DNA from: Thermomucor indicae-seudaticae
Taxonomy: Eukaryota; Mucoromycota; Mucoromycetes; Mucorales; Lichtheimiaceae
Direction: 5' to 3'
Length of the DNA: 64,000 nucleotides
Assembly: GCA_000787465.1 (NCBI GenBank)
Contig: JSYX01000115.1
Location: forward strand, 1 to 64,000
A model generated the notes under the pieces. It was not told the origin of the DNA. It did not search any database and was given only the letters and a program-made list of their open reading frames with translations. Position numbers and translations under genes: made by a program. Positions 48,386 through 60,324 of this stretch are shown here, one piece after another; the stretch's first letter is position 1; every line of letters starts with the position of its first letter.

Positions 48386-48655
48386 TTATACTACTCTCGC
48401 CTGTAATGCTTTGACATGTAATAACAATATGCGGCTTTGTGTGTAAAATGGTAATTTGTGGACATCTTGTTTCAAAAGAGTCATATCTACGTCCCATAGT
48501 TTGAGCTCCGGATCTGTGATGTTATGTCTAAGCCCATCGGAATGGGACGATACATCCCGCCTCGTTGGTCTCGCCAGAATGTGGAGGGGTAAACTCTTCA
48601 TGAACTTAGTGGCCTGAGGCGCAGCTTTTGGGGGGTACGAGCCAGTCAATCCCTG
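48386..48655 (-). pseudogene. Orphan coding-like segment
   Basis: A minus-strand frame begins after an acceptor-like ATTAG at 48659. It reads GLTGSYPPKAAPQATKFMKS and then DPELKLWDVDMTLLKQDVHK, and ends in TAG at 48386. Upstream on the same strand, near 48930-48870, the stretch VPCFGADFHKWIDEVLFK also looks coding, but the two cannot be joined in frame. No start codon was found. It is probably a remnant of a repeat-borne or lost gene. Confidence 0.25.
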
Positions 48656-48659
48656 CTAA

Positions 48660-50200
48660 TGCAGGTACTAAGTGTCCGGGAACCGAAAGCGCAGCAAGGT
48701 CAATTGAAGCTGTTACTTGGCCACGCAAGAGAAGCCCTCGATTGCCGATTCTCAAATTTAGTCTAGAAAGCGCTCTAGTAGTAGTAGGACATGTTTAAGC
48801 ACATGTACCTCTCAGAAGTGTTTTCTGTTGAGTTTGCCTAATATAGAATGAATACATAGTACCAACCTTAAAGAGCACTTCGTCAATCCACTTGTGGAAA
48901 TCGGCTCCAAAGCATGGCACTCGTCACATTGACGGCTCCTTTGTGCATTGAGCTTCGTTTGATCATTAGCTTTCTCGCCGTCCGTAAATATTGACACCAT
49001 AATTATTCTTATAAAGCCATACAGCGATGTTCCATGATAATTGTGTACATACATAGTGCGAAATACTCATTCTGACTATGGAATCAATGCCCATATTTGG
49101 TCCTTTTCCGTCCCATCCCATTTTTTTAATATCATTATCTAATCAGATGCTTCTTAGATCGCGCCTCAATTACCATAAGTTTGGTGCGTGTTCTGAGTCC
49201 TTACGCAATAGTCGGTCTAATGGCCTGCATAGCCGCCTCGGGCTTGGTCATGCTGTGTCTTGGTGCACAGATGTCTCTATATGGTTGACGTTGCGCGGAG
49301 TTAGTCCTCCAGTCCAAACAGACCTACGTACCACAGAATTAAAGTTGCATGAACTGCATATCATATTTTGTCCGAAAGACTAACTTTTTCTGGTCGATCA
49401 GATCCGCGCCATCATGCGTCATCTTTCTTACTCCGAGCCAAAACGGTTAACTAAACCTTACAATTCACAAAGTCATACAGACACGCTTTATATCGAACGC
49501 AATGCATGGTTATAGAGAAAAATTGGAAGTCGTTGAGATTCAGGGCTTTATTGTGAAAGAAGATGATAGACAAATAATTTAATAACTGTGTGCGACAACG
49601 CCCTCAATGGCCGTTCCAGGAACCGCAGTCCCTTTTTCCGTGTACCGCGCGTTGTTCAGATCAACATTATACGAGAGGGCTTTTCAGAATGAATGCGTGT
49701 ACGACGGCCGCTCACCGACATTCAAGGTTCAACGACAAATTCTTTGTTCTCAATAGTAGGTTAATAATAATAAGGTTGCAGAATCTGCTCAGCCGCTAGA
49801 ACCTTGCCATGCGTTTCAAGTAGGAGCGTAGCGGAGCCTGTCAGCTTGCGCATTAAGTCGCACATGGGCCCGTATGTCGGAATAAGACGAGCGGGGAAAT
49901 GAAGGACACAAAGCCTCGCGAAGAAAAGTTCTTGGGACCTCAGCAATTAATTGATGTGAATCGAGTACAAACCTTTATGATGTTGTTGCCAAATTGTAAG
50001 AACCCAAAGACTTGTTCCATCATAAAGAGAAGGACGACTCGAATCCGGAACGATTGAACGGATGAAAGGACTCTTTAGGTACCTTGCTCTCATTCTGGCT
50101 TTTGGCAAAGGAAACAAGAAGCCTGAATGATTAAGGTTGTCAGCGTCTGTGAGTGAACACAGACTGTAACAACCGCAGGGAACCGAAAAGTCGAGATCAA
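48660..50200. other. Intergenic, AT-rich region
   Basis: Apart from the orphan segment to its left, no gene or RNA is supported. The upstream flank of the thaumatin-like gene is at the right edge. Confidence 0.35.
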
Positions 50201-50205
50201 AAAGG

Positions 50206-50213
50206 TATAAATA
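50206..50213 (+). promoter_or_regulatory. TATA box of the thaumatin-like gene
   Basis: TATAAATA lies 60 bp before the ATG at 50266, a spacing typical of a strongly regulated fungal promoter. Confidence 0.6.
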
Positions 50214-50265
50214 CCCTACAGAGCACAGACGGTCGCAGAGCATCAACAACCCATCTCCAAACATC

Positions 50266-50955
50266 ATGTACTCTTCCCTCAAGTTCCTCTCTCTTGCTGC
50301 TATCTTTGGCCTTGTTTCAGCCCAATCCAATGTCCAGATCGTCGTCAAGAACCAGTGCAGCTATGACGTCGTAGTCGGCCAGCTCACGAACGGGAACAGC
50401 AACGTCCAGAACGACCTTGTCGCTCAAGGCGCCACGAAATCCTATCCTCTCCCCAGCAACTGGCAAGGCCGCTTTTGGGGGCGCAATGCCAACATCTGCA
50501 ACACCTCGAACTGCCCTGCTGAGAGTGCCGCTAACCCAGCATCTCTGGCCGAATTCACCTTTAGGGGTAGCGGTGGCAGCGACTTTTACGACGTCTCCTT
50601 CGTCGACGGCTACAACTTGCCCATCTCCATCTCTCCCATTAGCCCCTCCAATGCTGATAGCAGCAACCACTACAGCTGTGGCTCTCCGGCTTGTGCAAAC
50701 CTCCCCAGTTGCGAAAGCGACATGCAAGTGACAGTCAATGGCCAGTTTGCAGGCTGCAAATCCGCATGCTCAGCCTTCAATCAACCTCAATACTGCTGCA
50801 CAGGTTCCTACAGTACTCCTGATACTTGCAAACCGAACCAGTACTCACAAGCCATCAAGTCCGCTTGTCCTGATGTCTACTCTTACGCTTATGATGATGC
50901 CACGAGCACATTTACTTGCGTTGCTCAGGGTTATACGATTACTTTCTGTCCTTAA
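50266..50955 (+). CDS. Secreted thaumatin-like protein
   Basis: A signal peptide (MYSSLKFLSLAAIFGLVSAQ) is followed by the thaumatin fold, with VQIVVKNQCSYDVVVG at the mature start and GRFWGRNANICNTSNC. LAEFTF precedes the DFYDVSFVDGYNLPISISPI segment, which supplies the acidic cleft residues of the REDDD pattern. Cys-rich stretches (CGSPACANLPSCE, CKSACSAF, QYCCTGSYSTPDTCKPNQYS) match the disulfide pattern, and the end is ...TCVAQGYTITFCP. At 229 aa it is the usual size. Fungal members act on or bind beta-1,3-glucan in wall remodelling. Intronless and TATA-driven. Confidence 0.93.
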   Translation: MYSSLKFLSLAAIFGLVSAQSNVQIVVKNQCSYDVVVGQLTNGNSNVQNDLVAQGATKSYPLPSNWQGRFWGRNANICNTSNCPAESAANPASLAEFTFRGSGGSDFYDVSFVDGYNLPISISPISPSNADSSNHYSCGSPACANLPSCESDMQVTVNGQFAGCKSACSAFNQPQYCCTGSYSTPDTCKPNQYSQAIKSACPDVYSYAYDDATSTFTCVAQGYTITFCP

Positions 50956-51170
50956 TCACCAGATTGTACTTTAGTGCCATTGTATTGAATAAATGCTCCA
51001 TATATTTACCGTGAAGGTTTTCCTTCGGGCTTTTTGACCTAGATAGTAAATTGATCAAGTCTTGGTGTGCTGGACGATCAAATTAGTTTTACTAGTCAAC
51101 TTCTTAGCAGAAGGAGTGTGTGTGAACATATTCGACTACTCTAAAAGAAAGCATCATATGGCAATCGACC
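50956..51170. other. Intergenic spacer
   Basis: This is the 3' flank of the thaumatin-like gene. No feature is seen. Confidence 0.35.
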
Positions 51171-51655
51171 GTGAACCAAGCGAAGCTATTTATGGGCATC
51201 TCTCCTGGTCTCCGACGGTCCCACACCTCATTAACCCCTTCTTGCAGAAGTATAACGCATTTAACGGACCACAATGGTGTTTCTGATATCTGCCATAAGG
51301 AAATGGATCAGTACAATATCGCATTACACGTTGCCTGTGATAGAGTAAATCCGGTCGCTGTAGACAGAACATCTCATGAAGAAGTTACGCATACAGTTAC
51401 ATATAGACAATGAGCAAACGTATTTGAGAAGCCTTTTCTGCCAAACAAACACAAGAAAACTGTCCTTCTCTTTTGAGGAAGACATGCTCAGCAACAGGCC
51501 TATCAGAAGTTGGCGTATGCTTCAACTCAAGAACCTGCAAATAAGGAACTGTGCAATACGTCTCAAGAATTGATGGATCAAGCCGTGGCGTGCTTCCAAC
51601 AGACCTTGAAGTCACGACAAGCGGTGATACAGCCATCGCCCTGGCTCAAGTGACA
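51171..51655 (+). pseudogene. Protein-like frame interrupted only by two TGA stops
   Basis: A single plus-strand frame runs from about 51171 to a TGA near 51655. It is broken by TGA near 51411 and 51471 and by no frameshift. Segments such as DQYNIALHVACDRVNPVAVD and AQQQAYQKLAYASTQEPANK look coding. The family is unknown and there is no clear promoter. It may be a decayed gene, or chance. Confidence 0.25.
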
Positions 51656-52440
51656 GCAAAACGCACACTCTGGTCTCAAGCGGCTCCAATACCTCCGGTT
51701 GATTTTACTCAATTGTAACAGATCATCTTGGACGTATTGGACGGAACGGACCCACAGGCGAGCTGTTAACTTCATTAGTGCGCACGACTTGCACTTTCAC
51801 ACGCTCTTATGGGACACATGGTCGTGCTACGCCAAAGTCCTATCTCATCCGAGAGCCATAGTACTGGAGATGATATAGAAGGCAAAGGTCAACAGAGAAC
51901 AATGGATGCAGGTATCAGGAATTGAGACATAGGCAAATTCTACAAAGAAATTTGCCGTAATGAATTTATTATAGGGACAGTAATTAGTCATTGTTAACTA
52001 TATCGGTAGGGGAAACCTTATTTTACTATTCCACCGTTGACTTTGTCTGCGAGCGAGCGAGCAAGTACGTAGAATAAGGTCAGCGACCAAGAAAGCTTTA
52101 GCGAAGCACGATAGTACTACCTTTGCTCATGCTCCAGTGTGCCAAATGGAACATTCCCAATATCAAAATGATATCCATCGCATCGGAACTCTGTGGCACA
52201 ATGACCATTCACTGCCGAGTCTCGCTTTGAAGGTACAACCAATGGCGTTCAAAAGGCAGTGACACGGAAAAGCCGCTTTAGTCATCCGTGAGCAAATACA
52301 GGGTTGCTTATCAAAGCGAAATGATTACTCTTTTTTCTCAGGGTTTACGTGGCTGGACCAATGGATCGCTTACATACAGCTTTTGAGGGTTGTTGATTAG
52401 CAGTATTATTTTTTCCACAACGCTTTGTGACACGGGCACA
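51656..52440. other. Intergenic region
   Basis: No gene recognised. Confidence 0.35.
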
Positions 52441-52442
52441 AC

Positions 52443-52449
52443 TATAAAT
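52443..52449 (+). promoter_or_regulatory. TATA box of the hexosaminidase gene
   Basis: TATAAAT lies 58 bp before the ATG at 52501, followed by a CT-rich leader. Confidence 0.55.
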
Positions 52450-52500
52450 GCGGGGCTGCGTCTCTTTCTCCACATTCGCACTCTTTTCATCTTTATTCTG

Positions 52501-54400
52501 ATGAAACTGACTTCCATTGCTGTAGCCGCTGCCTTTGTGGCAGCGGCTACTGAAGCAAAGACTTGGTTATTTCCGATTCCCCAGTCCGTGGAATGGACTG
52601 ACCATATTGCTCCTTTGCACCATAACTTCAAGATACGCGGCGCACAGAACAAGCACGTCAGGAACGCTGCTCGACGCTATCTGGATCTTATCTACAAGGA
52701 AAGCTGGACGCTTGTCCAAGTTGCTTACCACAATCAGACCCTCAGCAACTCTGGCTCGCCCTTAACAAGTCTGGATATTTTTGTCAAGGACAACAACATC
52801 AAGCTCCAGATGGGCTTGGACGAATCCTACTCGCTAAACGTACCTGCCCATGGCGGTGCGGCCACTCTGGCTGCTGAAACTTGGGTCGGCGCCTTACGTG
52901 GCCTGGAGACATTTTCCCAGCTCGTGGTCAGCGGCAACGGCCGCAAGAACCTGGTCGCGCATACAGTCAACATCTCTGACTTCCCAAGCTTTGGCCACCG
53001 CGGCCTGTTGCTCGATACATCCCGAAACTATTACCCGACAACCGATATCCTTCGTACCATTGATGGCATGGCATACAACAAGATGAACGTGTTCCACTGG
53101 CACGTAACCGATTCTCAATCATGGCCTCTCCAAATGATCTCGCACCCCGAACTGGCTGACAAAGGCGCCTACAGCGACGAGGAAGTCTACACGCCCGCCG
53201 ACGTCAAGCGCATTATCGAATACGCCGAGGCACGAGGCGTGCGCGTCCTTCTCGAGCTAGACATGCCCGCCCACACCAGTATCATTCACGAGTCCCATCC
53301 GGACTACATGGTTTGCTACGACGAGTTCTGGTCCCCATACGCTGCTGAGCCCCCACCGGGCCAACTCAACCTCATCGACGACCGGGCTTGGCAACTCGTC
53401 AAGGATATTGTCAAAGAAGGCACTGAACGTTTCCCGGACTCGCTGTACCACATTGGTGGCGATGAGATCAACGCTGCCTGTTACGAGACCAATCAAGACA
53501 TTGTCAAGTATACCAGGGAACACAACATGACCACCAATGAACTTTGGTTTGAGTGGACCAACAAACTCGTTGACTACGTTCACAACGACCTGAAGAAACG
53601 CATCATTGTTTGGGAAGACCCTCTCAGAAATGGCGGTAGTTTACCAAAGGAAACGATTGTCCAGGTCTGGACTGCGCCACCGCAGAATTACACGGTAAAA
53701 CCTCCCCCACCCCTCCTCAGCCCGAACCACTGATCCTCACCGTATTATTACAGAGACTTGGTCACGACGTTATCATCTCAACTTCGGATTACTTTTACCT
53801 GGACTGCGGCTTTGGAGGTAAAAGCAAATTAATTTGTAGAGTAAGCAAAAAGATGTATAACGCGTGACCTATTTGCAGGCTGGCTCGGTGATGATCCTCG
53901 CTACATTAGCCCTACTCAGCAAGCTACGCCTGACGACACATTCAACTATGGCGGCAGTGGCGGCTCATGGTGCGCTCCATACAAGGTATGATGTGCCGTG
54001 ATGAGGCCAACCGAAATGATAATAAACTTCGGGGCCGATGCATGAATAGACATGGCAACGTATCTATACCTTTGACATGACGTACGGCGTACCGGATGAT
54101 TCTCCAGGCAAGATTTTGGGTGGAGAAGTCGCGTTGTGGTCCGAGCAATCGGGCCCGACTGTGCTCGACAGCAAGTTGTGGCCTCGCAGTGGTGCAGCGG
54201 CCGAAATTTATTGGTCCGGCAGCTATGACAAGGACGGCAACCGCAGGACGCTGGGTGAGGTGCTTCCTCGGTTCAGTGATTGGGTGTTCCGTCTTCAGGC
54301 ACGTGGACTCGCGGCTGCACCTATCCAGCCAAAGTGGTGCTTCAGGCATCCTGAAATGTGCAATTTGAACGACCCAACCAAACAAAACGAAAAGAACTGA
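52501..54400 (+). CDS. Secreted beta-N-acetylhexosaminidase (GH20)
   Basis: The enzyme removes terminal GlcNAc from chito-oligomers during chitin turnover. The signal peptide is MKLTSIAVAAAFVAAATEA. The non-catalytic N-domain includes TWLFPIPQSVEW and GAATLAAETWVGALRGLETF. The catalytic barrel has FGHRGLLLDTSRNYYPTTDI, NKMNVFHWHVTDSQSWPL, LLELDMPAHT, and the Asp-Glu pair in YHIGGDEINAACYE. Later Trp-rich strands are IIVWEDPLRN, TIVQVWTAP, DYFYLDCGFGGWLGDD and GGEVALWSEQ. Four exons were traced; the last three are short and join in frame to a Cys-containing tail (KWCFRHPEMCNLN). Total length is about 555 aa. Confidence 0.95.
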
Positions 54401-55313
54401 ATCAGCTTTTACCATTTTAGCGCACCAATAAAAGGAAGAATCTGCTTGGATCATATCAGCATCCTAATTGCCCAGTGTTGGGCCGAAAACGTTACCGTGA
54501 AAAGAGTTTTCAAATATAACAAGTAGCTACTGCTATATTCCAGGGTGTCCGGGAGCCCTGTGCTGGTCCAGTGACTAGTACTCGCTTTCAGGTTTGATGT
54601 TTCACTTGTTTCTTGAAGACCATACAAACATTGGGGTGGGTCATTTGATGACTGCAGGCGTCATAAGCCCTGATTTGGGCGAAATACACAGGGAAAAAAC
54701 GATGCTTGAAGGGTGCGGAAGACTACAGGAACGTTGGTGCACACTTCCAAGTTTGGGGAGATATAACTCATCCCCTGCTTTCTTAGAAGACGGGCTTCCG
54801 TTATCCTGGCTATGCACGATGCTTCGGACTGCAGGCTTTTACTGTGCAACCTGATTCCGTCATTGATCGTCGATCCCTATGAGATGGAAAGACATTTTCT
54901 CCTCGGAGAACGAGGACAGCTACTGATGCTTTCTTGCAGTGGGCTCTAGCAGGATCTTTTATCAGCAGATCCTTCCCGCGTTCAGCAAAACGTCAGCTGC
55001 TACAATGCTGACTTCAACAATCAATCCCGCAGCACAGGTTAAGGGTGCCTTGGAGGGTCCGCTCTGATGAGAGGGTATAGGCAAACGCTCTTTGGCCTCA
55101 CGCAATAGCAGTCGATGTAAGCGGTCAGGTTTGTATATGCTAAGAATGATATGTTCATTGGCGGTGCATATCTTTCTTCCAGCGCGCTTATGCAGTAGAG
55201 GACGAATCGCGCCTTTTGAAAATGCGATAGCTTGCCTTTTTTCCTTCCCCAAAGATAAGACACTGTATTTCTTCCTCAACCCGTCACTAACAACACTATA
55301 AGACATATATATA
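54401..55313. other. Intergenic region
   Basis: No gene or RNA is recognised in these 0.9 kb. A run of TATATATAA lies directly before the exportin start. Confidence 0.4.
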
Positions 55314-58300
55314 ATGGCGCAAGATGAAAGGATCGCCTACTTTGCCGCACTGTGTGAGCAATTGTACAATCCGAAATCCTCACAGGAGCGTGACCAAGTC
55401 CAAAAGATGCTCGAGTATAGCTTTCCGACCTTTGCTGATGAAGCTGGTAGTGGGATCGCAGCAGCCACATTGCAGCAACAGCCTCCTCCTCCGGGCATGG
55501 AGAACAGCCCAAGCTTCGCCATCGTGACACCGACCGACACCGCTTCTGCGTTGCGTGTCCTGTTGGAGAGCTCACCAAACCCATACGTTCAAACATTCTG
55601 CTTGTCCAGGTTAAAACAGCTTGTCCAGGCTCAGTTTACCATTTTCTCGAATGAGACAAAGCTGCAATTGCGTAAGTATGTTGGAGCCAACTCTGTTCAG
55701 GATCAAGTAGCTCAAGGAAAAGCGCCGCATATTTTCCTTTTTCAGGGACGTTCTTGCTCGAGTACTCTTTTATGCATCCTGATTTACAACCGTTCATTAT
55801 CACGCAACTGGCAGGCGTCTTGGCGTTGCTTACGCGGCTAGGATGGCTTGATTTGGACGAGTTTCAGAACGTGGAAAAGGATATCAACCAGTTCCTTCAG
55901 GTAAAACTTTGACGAACTGTGATCTATGGTTTTTGGGCCTTCTTGTTCACGTTTGCGAGTGTGTGTACCATGATAGGCATCCGTGAGCCACCGTATCGTT
56001 GGTATGCAGATGCTGGCGGTCTTGATTCAGGATATCAATGCGCCAGGATCCGTGCGCTACTCGGCAAAGTTCAGAAAAGCTGGTAAGCATAGCAGAGAGA
56101 AAAAAGATCAATAGCTTTGCTTACATGGGCAGGGTGCTTGTTTTAGCTGCGGCCTTTCGGGATACCCAATTGTTTAATATCTTCGAATCCACATTTGAGA
56201 CGTTGACTGAATTGATGCGGCGTACGATACCCTTTGATCATCGTGAGTATGAAGGTTCTTTCACCTAATTATCAGATCTCTCATGCCTTTTTTTTTCACA
56301 GCTGGGCAAGAGGATCGGATGAAAGAGGCAGTCCTCAATGTCCTTATCAAGTGTCTTTCGTATGATTTTGCTGGGACAACGCTGGATGAGGCAGGCGAGG
56401 ATATGGGTACAGTTCAGGTAAATTCATTGCTTGAAAGACTCATGGATCCAATCCTTTTTCTAATGAGATTTTTCAAAAGGTCCCTGCTAGCTGGCGACCC
56501 ATTTTTGAAAGCGAAAATTTTGTGCCGACTTTATTTAATGCTTATCGAGAATTTCCGCCACCATTGTCTGCAAAGGTATGTAATACATTTGGGAGTTTGT
56601 GGCCGCATGGCTGCTGTTGACGATTAATCGTCCTTGCGAAAGGTTATGGAATGCTTAGTCTTGGTGGCATCAGTGCGTAAAGCATTATTCGGCGGCGACG
56701 CGGAACGGTCGAAATTCGTACTGGCTATCATGCAAGGTGTCCGGGATATCATAATAACTTCGCAAGGAATGAACGATGTGGATAATTACAACGAGTTTTG
56801 CCGGCTTCTATACAGATTCAGGGCGACCGCACCGCTGAATGAAATGGCTGAAAAACCGGGTTATCTCGAATGGATTGGTTTGGTCGCTGATTTCACTATG
56901 AAGGCTATCCAGTCGTGGAAGGTGAGTAATGGTAAGGTTCTGAGGTTCAGAATACCTTCTGATCTTTTTGGGTCATTTAGTGGGCCCCGAACACGGTGTC
57001 GTACTTGTTGGGTTATTGGTCTCGTATTGTGCAAAGCATGACGTATTACCAGCAATTAGGAGACGTTACGGTGCAGAAACTGGGAAGCATCATGGTGGAG
57101 GTAGGTCTCAAATCGACGGTTATATTGTCGACTCTGTGTAACTTGGCTGCAACGATTGTAGTTAACGCGCGTCTATATATCAACAAATGTTGACTCTGTT
57201 CCTGCGAGGATGGAGGAAATGCTAGATGGTAACGCGTCGAAGCAAGAGCGTCTTTATTTATAAGAGCGCGATAAACTAATCTCAATGCGCTTTATCTTGG
57301 AATATAGATCCGCTTGAAAACGAGGAGTCTTTGGTGGACACTTTGGGTATGCTGGGCCAAATTGCTCGCTGCAAGTACAAAGAGTCATGCGCTGGACTCA
57401 TCAGCGAATTCGATCCTATTGCTGTACAATATCAAGTAAGAGACAGCTTAAAATGGACTTCTGCTACCTGCTTCTTACTGAACATAACTTAAGGGGCTCA
57501 TTGAGGAAGCAACTTCTGGTATGACGACAGGGGAAGGACTGCGAGAGGCCCTGGAGATAATAGAAACGAAGTTTGCATGGCTTGTGTATATTATTGCAGC
57601 TTTTGTGGGAAGCAGACCTGTGAGTTCTGAAATTTGTTTATGACTGACTTTGCCTAACCTTTTACTCGATTAGGCTTTTTTGAGCTCGGACGATCTTGAT
57701 ACAGTGGACGGAGAATTGACTGCCAAAGTTCTTCAGCTCATGGATGTGTATCAAACTCTGCGTAGCCAGCAAGGGAATATAATCTTGAACCAGAAGCTAG
57801 ATTTGGCCTTTGTATACTTTTTTATGCAGTTCCGAAAAGCGTACATCGGCGAAACGACAGGAAAATCGGTAAGCGTAAGGGTGCCTTTACCATGTCCATC
57901 TCTTCCGGGCCAGTGTGCTGACTGGTTGTCATCTTGTCCAGGTCTATAACAAGCTCGTCGAGCTGTTCGGCATCAGTGATCAGATATTGATGCTCAACGT
58001 AATTATGCGTAAAATGTAAGTGCTTGCCAGGGTTCTTTTGCGCGGTCTGTCTCATGTCACAGAGTAACAAATGGCTTTTAGCGTAAACAACCTGCAATAC
58101 TGGGCCAACAATGAGCTGGTCATACGTCAGACGCTAGAGCTATTCAATGAGCTGGCAAGCGGGTATTGTGCAAAGCATTATCAGGGCAGAGGGATGAAAG
58201 CGGAGAATTCATTAGGCACCACCGCATCATCAGGTACAGCGCAGTGAAGAATATCCGGAAAATTGAAACGACGCAGTTGATTCTCCAGAACCACACATCG

Positions 58301-59983
58301 AGCGAATTCGCGTTCTTTGTAAACGAGAAACATCAACACAACCGAATGCTATACTATCAAGTACTATGTAAAATTCTGTTTGCGGAGGATAGCTCTGAGC
58401 GAGAATTTTACGACTTCATGAAACCTTTCGAGATGCGGCTCGAACCATTACAAGCTCTAGACAGCGTAGAAGCCTTTCGGCAGGATCCGGTCAGGGTAAA
58501 TATCACAGAACCGTCAAGAAAGGGAAAGCATTAGCTAACGAAGATCTCAACTTGTAGCGCGCTGTGAATGATGTATTTCGGGATTTACGCGGTTTTATCA
58601 TGCCAATATCGAGCCGGCGCAACTTTTCGCTCTTCTTTAATTGGTTTTACCCAGAGTACATGCCGATTCTGCTGCGGGCACTTGAAGCCTACTCACCAGA
58701 CCCGGTTGCAAATACCCTGCTCAAATTCTTTGCAGAATTCGTTCATAACAAGAGCCAACGCCTTAGCTTCGAAATTTCATCACCTAACGGCATCCTGATG
58801 TTCCGTGATACGAGCCAGGTGATCTCGACTTTTGGCAGGCATATCTTGGAGCGGCAAATTACGAGCGAAAGCGATAAATACCCTTACAAGTGAGTTACCT
58901 GTGGGCTTCATATGCAGAATCCTTATAATGACACGCAACACCGGTTGCTCTAGGTATAAAGGCATGTCCATTTGCTTCAACATCTTGTCACGTTGTCTTG
59001 GCGGGCGGTATATCAACTTTGGAGTGTTCTGGTTATATCAAGACAAGGCCATTGACGAGGCATTCCAGATGATGTTTCAGCTTATGCTTAATATCCCACT
59101 TGATGACTTGATGGTATGGAAGCGAGCGCACTCAAACGGACACTAGCTAACCTTAATATCTTGCTTGCTTTAGGAATTTCCGAAATTGGCGCGGTCATTT
59201 ATCGTTATGCTTGATGACCTTTCACAAGAGCAACTGATGGCGTTACCGACGATGGCTCCGGATACGTTTTTATATATCATGCGGGCATGTGAGCAGGGTG
59301 TAGAATCGAGTGACACTTTTATACGGTCCCATGCTTGCTCAGCCATTAGTAACATTGCCAGTTTTGTGGTGAGGGAGACAGAACGGCGTGAATATGCTAG
59401 TCGGAGAGGATCCAGCGAGTCCAGTGGCACCGTGGTGGACGAGTCAGTGGTTGTGTCTCCCGGTCGGCGGCGTTCGTCGAATTCACCACCAGGAACACAT
59501 TGGCTGATGACCTACTTGACACAGTTTCCGACGCTACTCCCATCCGTGTTTGTCACTGTATTCAACTTGGTCTTGTTTGACGATAACCAGGATCAGTGGT
59601 CATTATCACGTCCATTGTATGCTCTCATGCTACTCCAAAAAGAGGCAAGTAAACTTTTCCTTTAGCGGCGGCGGGTCGATCACAGTGTTTACACACGGTT
59701 CCTGTATGTAGTATGCTATCAAATATATCAATGATGTTATCCAGCAACAATTGCCCGAGCGACGCGAATTTGTTGCCAAGGTATGTAGCAAAACCACATA
59801 AAAGACGGAAAGGGGCTAGGAGAAACAAAAGGGATAACTTATAAATTATAGGCCCTGAATAACCTGATGGAAGGCATTGGATGGACCTTATCAACAAAGG
59901 ATCGAGAAAGATTCTCCCAGAACGTGTCCGCTTTCCGTCGCGAGTTGGCCATGAATAATGTGGTTCTTGTGCCAACCAAGTAG
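55314..59983 (+). CDS. XPO7: Exportin-7 (RanBP16-type karyopherin)
   Basis: This is a RanGTP-dependent nuclear export/import receptor built of HEAT repeats. The N-terminus (ERIAYFAALCEQLYNP, then PYVQTFCLSRLKQLVQAQFT) is the importin-beta-like Ran-binding part. Diagnostic later segments are IFESTFETLTELMRRTIPFD, NEFCRLLYRFRATAPLNEM, YLLGYWSRIVQSMTYYQQLG, ALEIIETKFAWLVYIIAAF, NFSLFFNWFYPEYMPILLRA, NILSRCLGGRYINFGVFWLY and MMFQLMLNIPLDDLMEFPKL. The end is ERFSQNVSAFRRELAMNNVV. About 20 short exons join in frame to give a protein of about 1,080 aa, the family size. Budding yeast lacks a clear orthologue. It converges on SSN6 with 341 bp between stops. Confidence 0.93.
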
Positions 59984-60324
59984 AGTGTAATAATAAAACA
60001 AAGGAAACAAAACAGGCGTCGTGTGTCACACACACACATCACGGATCCTAAAAGCCGGGCGTTCAGTAAAGTGGTTTTTCCTTTTATTGGCATACCCGCC
60101 CTTCCCGTGTAAAAGAAAGTTACGGTTACCGTCGCACAACATGTGCGTCGGGAATGTCCGTGTCAAACCAAACATGTGACGTGGTACGATCCAAATTTAC
60201 CATCTTTAAGAGCGAGAGAGAGATATACAGAGGTCTCCAAAATACACACACTAGAAAAGGATAAAAGCAAACGTAAAATGCATAAGCAAAGCTGTACAAA
60301 GGGTGGAGGGGAAAGAGGGGTTGT
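59984..60324. other. Convergent spacer between XPO7 and SSN6
   Basis: It contains a short (CA)n tract near 60029 and the two 3' ends. No gene seen. Confidence 0.4.
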
